13,205 nt of DNA. Source: an uncultured Chromatiaceae bacterium. GTDB taxonomy: Bacteria; Pseudomonadota; Gammaproteobacteria; Enterobacterales; Alteromonadaceae. Positions 1 through 5,953 of this stretch are shown one piece after another; positions within the stretch are counted from its first letter, which is position 1; every line of letters starts with the position of its first letter. The DNA is taken from contig CAMLNG010000047.1 of NCBI GenBank assembly GCA_946481195.1, positions 1 through 13,205 on the forward strand, in the 5' to 3' direction. A model generated the notes under the pieces. It was not told the DNA's origin. It did not search any database and worked only from the letters and a program-made list of their open reading frames with translations. The position numbers and the translations under genes are program-made.

Positions 1-1617
1 GTGTTTTTACCGCAAGGGCAATGGGTCGATTATTGGGATGGCCGCGTAGTCAGCGTGCCGGCTGCCGGCCAGCAGCTGGACTATCAGGTCGACTTAAAAA
101 CCATGCCGCTGTTTGTCCGCGCCGGCGCCATTATTCCGATGTACGACGCCATGTTGTACGACGGCGAAAAACCCAAAGATGTGCTGACGCTGGATATCTA
201 CCCCTTTGGCGACAGCGAATTTAGCCTGTACGAAGATGACGGCAACACCCGCCAGTATCAGCAAGGGGCTTTCAGTACCCAGCAATTCAGCGTCAAAGCA
301 CCTTCTTTTGCTGCCGGTAAAGCCGGTGATATTCAGGTGGATATTGCACCGGTGAGTGGCCAATATCATGGCCAGGAACCTGCGCGGGTCTATCAGCTGC
401 AGTTACATAGCCGGGTTAAACCGGATGCAGTGCAGCTCGACGGTAAAGCGCTGCAAGCACTGCCGGATGCAGCAGCTTTTGCCAAAGCCGGCAGTGGCTG
501 GTATTTCAGCAACGCCAAATACGGTGTGGTTCATGTCAAAACGGCAAAAACGGATATCCGTCAGGGGCTTCATTTCACCGTGCAAATCAATAGTGGCCAA
601 AGCCTGGCAGCCACAGCTGGTTATGCCAAAGCACCGGATCTTGGCAATGAAATTGCCGCTGACAGTCTTCTGGTGCTGAACCGGCCGGCAGAGGAATCAG
701 GTCATGTGCTGGAAAACGCCTTTGACGGCAAACCCGGTACCTGGTTTCGCACCAAACGCGACCAGTCGCTGAAAACCGGTGCCCATGAGTTCACGCTGGC
801 GCTGGGTGAGCGGCGTATGGTGAATGGTTTTGAAATCGCGCCACGTAATGACCAGCACTGGCAATATGGTCAGGTCGCCGACTATGAAGTGTATCTGGCT
901 GACAATAACGGTGAATGGGGCGAGCCGGTGGCGCGTGGTCGTTTGCAAAAGCTGCAGCAAAAACAGAAGGTCGAGTTTGCCGCCAAACCCGGCAGTTTGT
1001 TCCGCTTCCGCATTTTAAGCACACAAGATCAGGCCGAAGCCGATCCGATGGTCACCGCTGCAGCGTCAGGTACAGCGCAAGCCTTTAACGCTTTGCTTCC
1101 CAAGGTCGTGAGCCCGATCGCCATTTCTGAGTTCCGTGTCTTACAACAACCGGAACCTGAGACTGAGCTGGTCCAGCTGTTTTTAGCTGAGCAAAAACCG
1201 CAGCGCAGCGACAATACCGCAGGCCCGGTCGAACTGAACCAAAGTAATGGCGGCAACAAAGCCAATGATGGCAGTGTGATGTCGATGAACGGGCTGAAAT
1301 TCCGCAAAGGCCTTGGCGTCGCGGCACAAAGCCGGATTGATTATCAGCTGACAGGCCAATGGCGCCTGCTGCGCGCTGATGTCGGTATCGATGACAGCTG
1401 CCGTGACCAAGGCGGCGTGCAATTTCAGATTTATGGCGATGACAAGCTGCTGTACGACTCTGGCTTGGTGCAGGCGCCGGCTGTAGTGAAACCCGAGCTG
1501 GATATCCGCGGTATTCGCTTGCTGAGTCTGCGTACAACGGGTGGAAAATCAGGTGTCTGTGCCAACTGGGCCAATGCTTCAGTGCTGGGTTATCCGGCTA
1601 AAAACGGCAAGCTGTAA
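1..1617 (+). CDS. Glycoside hydrolase family 31, C-terminal part with F5/8-type and NPCBM domains (5' end outside window)
   Basis: This is the 3' part of a large alpha-glycosidase gene of the GH31 family (alpha-glucosidase/alpha-xylosidase type). The frame is open from base 1, and the GTG there is probably not the true start, because the first residues (FLPQGQWVDYWDG) match the conserved post-barrel strand of GH31. TMPLFVRAGAIIPM (about residues 34-47) and the YEDDG turn (about 77-81) are typical of the GH31 C-terminal beta domain and the DUF5110 region. Residues about 227-380 look like an F5/8-type C (discoidin) sugar-binding module, with AFDGKPGTWF near its start. Residues about 405-535 look like an NPCBM/NEW2 module (VGIDDS, VQFQIYGDDKLLYDSG, CANWANASVLG). 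The two Cys at about 467 and 520 could form a disulfide in an exported enzyme, which is an inference. The catalytic barrel and any signal peptide lie upstream, so substrate specificity cannot be read here. Confidence 0.88.
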   Translation: MFLPQGQWVDYWDGRVVSVPAAGQQLDYQVDLKTMPLFVRAGAIIPMYDAMLYDGEKPKDVLTLDIYPFGDSEFSLYEDDGNTRQYQQGAFSTQQFSVKAPSFAAGKAGDIQVDIAPVSGQYHGQEPARVYQLQLHSRVKPDAVQLDGKALQALPDAAAFAKAGSGWYFSNAKYGVVHVKTAKTDIRQGLHFTVQINSGQSLAATAGYAKAPDLGNEIAADSLLVLNRPAEESGHVLENAFDGKPGTWFRTKRDQSLKTGAHEFTLALGERRMVNGFEIAPRNDQHWQYGQVADYEVYLADNNGEWGEPVARGRLQKLQQKQKVEFAAKPGSLFRFRILSTQDQAEADPMVTAAASGTAQAFNALLPKVVSPIAISEFRVLQQPEPETELVQLFLAEQKPQRSDNTAGPVELNQSNGGNKANDGSVMSMNGLKFRKGLGVAAQSRIDYQLTGQWRLLRADVGIDDSCRDQGGVQFQIYGDDKLLYDSGLVQAPAVVKPELDIRGIRLLSLRTTGGKSGVCANWANASVLGYPAKNGKL

Positions 1618-1633
1618 TTGTATCGGTGAAAAC

Positions 1634-1659
1634 AAGCCGGCCATCGCGCCGGCTTTTTT
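1634..1659 (+). terminator. Rho-independent terminator of the GH31 gene
   Basis: An 8-bp perfect stem, AAGCCGGC (1634-1641) with GCCGGCTT (1648-1655), has a 6-nt loop. It is followed by a T run to 1659, only 17 nt after the GH31 stop codon. This separates the GH31 gene from the aminopeptidase gene. Confidence 0.9.
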
Positions 1660-1766
1660 GTAACAGTATCACAATTCATCGACCTGTTCCGGTCATCAGC
1701 CGCATTCCGCTGCACCAACGGCCTGTTCTCACGTATCTATAGGCTTTTACCACTCCGGGAGCATTT

Positions 1767-3266
1767 ATGCGCTTACGTTATTCATTTGCCTTGTTGGCTT
1801 TGAGCATCAGCGGCCTGACTCAGGCCGCCATAGATCCACAATATCAGTACCTGAACGCCCTGCCGGCGCCACAGGATACTTTGGTACTGCCCCTGCGCAG
1901 CAGCGATCTTACCAATGGCAATAACAGCCTGCTCAGTGACCCACTGCTAAAACAGCAATTAGCTGCCGCAGGTTTCACCGGCAAAGCGGGTGCCATCAGC
2001 CAGCTTTATCAGGTCGCGGGTTACCAGCGGGTATTGTTGTTGGGGCTGGGTGATAAGCCGGTGATCGCCGATGACAAGCTGGCTGCTTATGGCGGTGATT
2101 TAGCGGCAGCACTGGATAAAAGCAATGCGCTGCAAGTAACCATCGATGGTCGTTATCTGGCGGCAATGCCGCAGCTGATCCATGGCCTGGAGCTGCGGTC
2201 CTATCGCTTTGACCAACTGAAATCAAAAGCTGAAGCACCACGCAAAGTCGCTGTTAACGTGGTAGTTGCAGATGCCAAAAACGCTGAACAACAACATCAG
2301 CAGCTACAAGCGGTGGCCGAAGGTGTTTATCTGGCACGCGATCTGACCAATTTACCGGCTGCAGATTTAACGCCACAAAGTTTCGCCGAAGCCGCGTTGG
2401 CACTGCAAAAGCTCGGCGTCAAAGTCACAGTGCTGGATGAAAAAGCCATCGACAAACTGGGGATGGGCGCTTTGGCGGCAGTTGGCCGTGGCAGTGAGCG
2501 CCCGCCCCGTCTCGTGATAGCGCACTGGCAGGGTGATAACAAAGCGCCGTTGGCGTTAGTTGGCAAAGGCATCACTTTTGATACCGGCGGTTACAACCTG
2601 AAAACTGATGGCGAATCGATAGTACGGATGACCAGTGACATGGCAGGTGCTGCGGCTGTACTGGGCACCATCAAAGCGCTGGCGCTGCAAAAAGCCAAAG
2701 TCAATGTGGTGGGCCTGATGGCGATGGCGGAAAACATGATTTCATCCGACGCTTACCTGCCCGGTGATGTATTAAAAACGGCTCAGGGCCTGACAGTGCA
2801 AATCACCTCCACCGATGCCGAAGGCCGGTTGGTGATGGCCGATGCGATGTGGTACGCCCGCAAAGAATATCAGCCACGCGCGATGGTTGATATTGCTACG
2901 TTAACCGGCAGCAAAGTCGGCGCGCTGGGCAGCTATTACGCCGGGCTTTTCACTGAAGATGAATCCTTGCACAGTGCTTTGTTACAGGCGGCCAAAAGCA
3001 GCGGCGAACCTTTGTGGCGTTTACCACTTAGTGATGAATTCGCCAGTGAGCTGAAAAGCGACATTGCGGATTTACGCAACACCGGTAAAACCACCGGTGC
3101 ATCGACCGCAGCCTGGTTCTTAAAACAATTCGCCGGCGACACGCCCTGGGCGCATCTGGATATCGCCGGTAATGCACTGGCCAGCAGTGATAAAGGCGTG
3201 CACCCCACAGGCGCTACCGGTTTTGGTGTTCGTCTGTTAACTCAGTGGTCTTTACAACAGCCGTAA
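1767..3266 (+). CDS. Secreted M17-family leucyl aminopeptidase
   Basis: This 499-aa protein is a metallopeptidase of the M17 (leucyl aminopeptidase/cytosol aminopeptidase) family, which removes N-terminal amino acids from peptides with two metal ions. It starts with a Sec-type signal peptide (MRLRYSFALLALSISGLTQA, cleavage near residue 20), so it should act in the periplasm or outside the cell, unlike classical PepA. The N-terminal domain spans about 30-175 and the catalytic domain about 185-495. Visible active-site elements are GKGITFDTGG (Lys267, Asp272), NLK (Lys279), TSD (Asp291) and STDAEGRL (Asp350, Glu352, Arg354). These correspond to the metal ligands and catalytic Lys/Arg of the family. 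The signature normally reads NTDAEGRL, so Ser348 replaces the usual Asn. ATG 1767 is supported by GGGAG at 1757-1761. The gene stands alone between two terminators. I give no symbol because it is a secreted paralogue rather than clear PepA. Confidence 0.93.
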   Translation: MRLRYSFALLALSISGLTQAAIDPQYQYLNALPAPQDTLVLPLRSSDLTNGNNSLLSDPLLKQQLAAAGFTGKAGAISQLYQVAGYQRVLLLGLGDKPVIADDKLAAYGGDLAAALDKSNALQVTIDGRYLAAMPQLIHGLELRSYRFDQLKSKAEAPRKVAVNVVVADAKNAEQQHQQLQAVAEGVYLARDLTNLPAADLTPQSFAEAALALQKLGVKVTVLDEKAIDKLGMGALAAVGRGSERPPRLVIAHWQGDNKAPLALVGKGITFDTGGYNLKTDGESIVRMTSDMAGAAAVLGTIKALALQKAKVNVVGLMAMAENMISSDAYLPGDVLKTAQGLTVQITSTDAEGRLVMADAMWYARKEYQPRAMVDIATLTGSKVGALGSYYAGLFTEDESLHSALLQAAKSSGEPLWRLPLSDEFASELKSDIADLRNTGKTTGASTAAWFLKQFAGDTPWAHLDIAGNALASSDKGVHPTGATGFGVRLLTQWSLQQP

Positions 3267-3283
3267 TTCAGCGCGGTTATCTG

Positions 3284-3319
3284 AAAGCCCCTGCGACTTA
3301 TTGTCGCAGGGGCTTTTTT
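3284..3319 (+). terminator. Strong rho-independent terminator of the aminopeptidase gene
   Basis: A 14-bp perfect stem (3284-3297 with 3303-3316, core GCCCCTGCGAC/GTCGCAGGGGC) has a 5-nt TTATT loop and a T tract to 3319. It begins 17 nt after the aminopeptidase stop codon, so read-through into the PepSY gene should be limited. Confidence 0.95.
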
Positions 3320-3370
3320 ATTTTTTAACCACAGGTAAAGTATTTTTTATTTAAAATCTGAGCCTTGGCT

Positions 3371-4099
3371 ATGTCCCTTCCGAACCTGCGCCGCGAGCGT
3401 TTCTGGCGCAATCTGCACTTTTATCTCGGGCTGGTGCTGTCTGTGCAATTACTGGCCTGGTTTGCCAGTGGTGTGGTGATGAGCTGGTTTCCTATCGAGC
3501 AAGTCCGGGGCGAACATTTGCAAATACCAGCGCCGGTTGCGCGCTGGTGCGATGCTGCGGTCACGCCGGCAGCTGCGTTGCAGCAGGCTCCTGCGGAATT
3601 TCACCAAGCGCAGCTTAGCTTGAGCCAACGTGGGGCTGAACCGGTTTATCAGTTACAACAAAAGGACCAACAACTATTTATCAGTGCCCTATCCGGCCAG
3701 GTATTGGCGCCTTTAAACGCGCATGAAGTAAAAGAGCTGGCACAGCAACGTTATCAGGGTGAAGGCGCAGTCCACAGCACCGAACTATTAACGCAAGTAC
3801 CTGCTGAAGTACGCGGCTTAACAGCGCCACTGTGGCAGGTGCAATTTGCCGACGCTGAGCACACTGCGTTTTATTTTCACCCGATCAGCGGGCAGCTGTT
3901 GCGGGTGAGAACAGATACCTGGCGTCTGTACGACTTCTTCTGGATGCTGCATATCATGGATTATGAAGACCGCAGTGATTTTAATCATCCGTTACTGATC
4001 ATCAGTGCCGGAAGTGCGCTGGGATTTACGCTCGGTGGTTTTGTCTTGCTGGGGTTTCGGCTGACGCGGCATCGTCGCCCCAGCCTGCCAACCGATTAA
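3371..4099 (+). CDS. PepSY domain-containing inner-membrane protein
   Basis: This 242-aa protein has the layout of a small PepSY/PepSY-TM protein: a basic N-terminus (RRERFWRNLHF), a transmembrane helix at about residues 16-40, a periplasmic region of about 160 residues, and a second transmembrane helix at about 205-230 followed by a basic tail (RLTRHRRP). Two PepSY-like repeats can be made out. One lies around QLFISALSGQVL and the other around TAFYFHPISGQLLRVRTDTWRLYDFFW, with the family-style LHIMD motif after it. PepSY domains occur in M4 peptidase propeptides and in membrane proteins linked to peptidase control or metal/redox functions; the role here is unknown. I prefer ATG 3371 because an upstream in-frame TTG at 3365 sits only 2 nt from the weak GAG at 3360-3362, while ATG has 8 nt spacing. 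It lies downstream of the secreted aminopeptidase gene but behind a strong terminator. Confidence 0.8.
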   Translation: MSLPNLRRERFWRNLHFYLGLVLSVQLLAWFASGVVMSWFPIEQVRGEHLQIPAPVARWCDAAVTPAAALQQAPAEFHQAQLSLSQRGAEPVYQLQQKDQQLFISALSGQVLAPLNAHEVKELAQQRYQGEGAVHSTELLTQVPAEVRGLTAPLWQVQFADAEHTAFYFHPISGQLLRVRTDTWRLYDFFWMLHIMDYEDRSDFNHPLLIISAGSALGFTLGGFVLLGFRLTRHRRPSLPTD

Positions 4100-4130
4100 C
4101 CCAACCTCAGCAAAGGAACCGACTGGCTTC

Positions 4131-4157
4131 TATACTGTCAGAATTTATCTGTATACT
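4131..4157 (+). promoter_or_regulatory. Candidate promoter region of the DUF2789 gene (two TATACT boxes)
   Basis: Two good -10-like hexamers, TATACT at 4131-4136 and 4152-4157, lie upstream of the DUF2789 start. The second would give a leader of roughly 20 nt ending in a strong ribosome-binding site. No convincing -35 box is visible for either. The outer bases form a small inverted repeat, TATAC (4131-4135) and GTATA (4151-4155), which could bind a regulator. This is a sequence-only guess. Confidence 0.35.
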
Positions 4158-4185
4158 TTTCAACCAAAGACAGTGGAGGTACAAC

Positions 4186-4413
4186 ATGGATACCAGCAAG
4201 CACAATTTGTATACCCTGTTCGACCAGCTGGGTTTACCCAGCGACGACGCAAGTATTGAAAGGTTTGCCCGGCATTATCGCCTCAACGAGGGCCAGTATT
4301 TGTACCAGGCCGAGTTCTGGACGCCGGCGCAGGCCAGCTTTCTGAAAGATGCGTATCAACAGGACGCAGAGTGGTCAGACGCGCTGGACCAGCTCAACGG
4401 CCTGATGCGCTGA
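4186..4413 (+). CDS. DUF2789 family small protein
   Basis: This 75-aa acidic, soluble protein matches my memory of the DUF2789 family, small proteins of Proteobacteria (for example Pseudomonas and Alteromonadales) with no established function. Recognisable features are the N-terminal pattern MDT-x4-LYTLFDQLGLPS, the central FWTPAQASFLKDA segment and the C-terminal DWxxxLDxLN-like end (EWSDALDQLNGLM). No signal peptide or membrane segment is present, so it should be cytoplasmic. It is full length for the family. ATG 4186 is supported by an excellent ribosome-binding site, GGAGGT at 4175-4180 with 5-nt spacing, among the strongest in the window, which suggests good expression. It converges on the unknown membrane-anchored gene with only 8 nt between stop codons. 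Confidence 0.87.
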   Translation: MDTSKHNLYTLFDQLGLPSDDASIERFARHYRLNEGQYLYQAEFWTPAQASFLKDAYQQDAEWSDALDQLNGLMR

Positions 4414-4428
4414 CGTTAAGGTTAGCGC
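4407..4428. other. Hairpin spanning the convergent stop codons of DUF2789 and the unknown membrane protein
   Basis: GCGCTGAC (4407-4414) pairs with GTTAGCGC (4421-4428) with one G-T wobble and a 6-nt loop. The stem contains the TGA stop of the plus gene and the TAA stop of the minus gene. There is no T tract on either side, so it is at best a weak or bidirectional 3' end structure. Confidence 0.3.
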
Positions 4429-5732
4429 CCCAGCTGATACAGCGGTAAGGCATTTAAACGTCGGTCGATTTCAGCCACCATTTGCTGGTAAACCGCGGAA
4501 TCGATCGACTGATATTGCTGTTCAAACATTTCTTGTGGCAGGCCTTCCGGTAGCCGGCTTTTACTTGGAAACAACTCAGGTTCAGTGCGCTCTGCTGTGC
4601 TGAAAAACTGCTGTAACGCGCGCGCCGACTCCGGTGTAGCCACTGCCAACCGGGCAAAACGAATGCCGGCACGGTCCGCCAGTAAATCAACGAAACTAAA
4701 ACCGCTGCCCCCTTTTAGCGAATCGAGCAATTCTTTGGCTTCGCCAACGGCCGAGGATAAACGCTGACTGCCGAGCACGTGCAAAGTCGCAGAATAGATA
4801 AAATGCTGTTGTAAATCCGGCCGGCGCGCCAAGGTTACTCTTGGCGTTTTGCCTTGCGGATTGGCTTTGACTTCGTTCACCAGCAGCTGCAGGTTACGAC
4901 CACCCAACAACTGAGCCAGCGCCAGAATCACTGCCTGATTTTCCCGCACCGCCAGTTCTGGTTTTGCCTCGCTGCGCTTATTTGCTTCGCGCAGCAACAG
5001 TTGCAGATAATTGATAAGGCTTTGCGACGCCACTGATTGCTGGCTGTGTTGCAGTGCCAAGCCATAATAATGTTCAATCAGCTCTTTTTGGTCTTCGTCA
5101 CGAAACCATTGTTTATACAGGTTTAGCCCCGAATGTTTTAACGCACTGAAACTGAAATCGGCAGATTTGTTCAGTTCCACCTTCACCGCATCCTGCTGCA
5201 CTGTGACAGAGCGGACTTTCGCCAGTAATTCAGCGCCTTGTCCCGGCCCCCACACCTGATCGGCTACCCAGCCCAATAAACCAAGCGCCATGCCACCTGG
5301 CAAGGTCAGACTGCCGATTTGCACTTTGCGCAGCTGCAACGGGCCGACCGAAGGCTCAATCTGTAAATGCGCGTTGACATACCAATGCCAGGAAAACAGC
5401 TGCAAAGGCATCGTCATCAGGATGGTTAAACCACTGTCATTGATCTGAGTTTTGCCCTGAAAACCCGGCAAACTACGACTTGCGATGGTAAAAGCGGCAT
5501 TGAGCTCATCGGCATTTGTCTGGATCACCAACTGCTGACCAGGGTCTCGCATTGATTGGTTCAGATTATTCAGCAACTGCTGGCTGTTACGCACCGCCGC
5601 CGCATTTAACTGGCCGGTTTCGTTTAACAAAGGTGCACGGTCAAGCAATAACCAGGCGACACACAACACCAAAGTGCAGAGTAAGACTGATAAAGTCAGG
5701 AGCTGGCGAAACAGATGCTGGACGGCCTGCAT
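4422..5732 (-). CDS. Uncharacterised membrane-anchored protein (436 aa)
   Basis: I do not recognise a characterised family. The protein has one N-terminal hydrophobic helix (about residues 8-31, LLTLSVLLCTLVLCVAWLLL) followed by a soluble region, so it is probably anchored in the inner membrane and faces the periplasm. Residues about 65-180 contain beta-rich stretches (LTILMTMPLQLFSWHWYVNA, then VQIGSLTLPGGMALGLLGWV) that faintly recall the YpmS/DUF2140 type of lipid-binding-like domain; this is a weak resemblance. The second half is helical and charged and ends in MVAEIDRRLNALPLYQ. ATG 5732 is chosen because AGAGG (5744-5740 on the minus strand) sits 7 nt upstream; a TTG one codon earlier is less well spaced. 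It is divergent from the TPR-GGDEF gene and convergent with DUF2789. Codon use looks like that of its neighbours, with no sign of transfer. Confidence 0.8.
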   Translation of the reverse strand: MQAVQHLFRQLLTLSVLLCTLVLCVAWLLLDRAPLLNETGQLNAAAVRNSQQLLNNLNQSMRDPGQQLVIQTNADELNAAFTIASRSLPGFQGKTQINDSGLTILMTMPLQLFSWHWYVNAHLQIEPSVGPLQLRKVQIGSLTLPGGMALGLLGWVADQVWGPGQGAELLAKVRSVTVQQDAVKVELNKSADFSFSALKHSGLNLYKQWFRDEDQKELIEHYYGLALQHSQQSVASQSLINYLQLLLREANKRSEAKPELAVRENQAVILALAQLLGGRNLQLLVNEVKANPQGKTPRVTLARRPDLQQHFIYSATLHVLGSQRLSSAVGEAKELLDSLKGGSGFSFVDLLADRAGIRFARLAVATPESARALQQFFSTAERTEPELFPSKSRLPEGLPQEMFEQQYQSIDSAVYQQMVAEIDRRLNALPLYQLGR

Positions 5733-5953
5733 CAAAAAACCTCTTGAGGCGCAAGGGCCTTCATCTTACCAGAAGGTTTTACTGCTGAGCGAAGATTTCT
5801 GCGCGGGCAAATTTTGTAACTAAATTTTTCGTAAACAACAGCTTGGCACTACCGCTTTTATGCGATTTCTGGCTAAGATAACAACAAAGCCACAGATGCG
5901 AAGTGCCTGTTACAGGCGCTACTACTATTAAAAAAATTCGCTGAGGAGTTCGA
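5733..5953. promoter_or_regulatory. Divergent intergenic region between the unknown membrane protein and the diguanylate cyclase
   Basis: These 221 bases must hold the promoters of both divergent genes. A TAAGAT -10-like hexamer at 5874-5879 could serve the cyclase gene, but no matching -35 is evident. A short near-palindrome lies at 5902-5920. No riboswitch fold or small ORF with a good ribosome-binding site was recognised. Confidence 0.4.
5902..5920. repeat. Short palindrome in the diguanylate cyclase leader
   Basis: AGTGCCTG (5902-5909) pairs with CAGGCGCT (5913-5920) across a TTA loop, with one wobble. The core GCCTGTTACAGGC is a perfect 5+5 inverted repeat. It lies 22 bases before the ribosome-binding site of the GGDEF gene. 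It could be an operator or an RNA hairpin in the leader, and chance cannot be excluded. Confidence 0.4.

Noticed and set aside
1085..1537. 150-codon minus-strand open frame inside the GH31 gene
   Set aside because: It lies opposite well-supported F5/8 and NPCBM coding sequence, is rich in Arg, Ser and Ala as expected of a shadow frame, and has no start signals.
5843..5862. Possible sigma-54 promoter (TTGGCACTACCGC) before the cyclase gene
   Set aside because: The -24-like GG is present, but a GC element at the required spacing is missing.
5905..5917. LexA (SOS) box suggested by CTGTTACAG
   Set aside because: A gammaproteobacterial LexA site needs CTGT, eight bases, then ACAG; here the arms are much too close.
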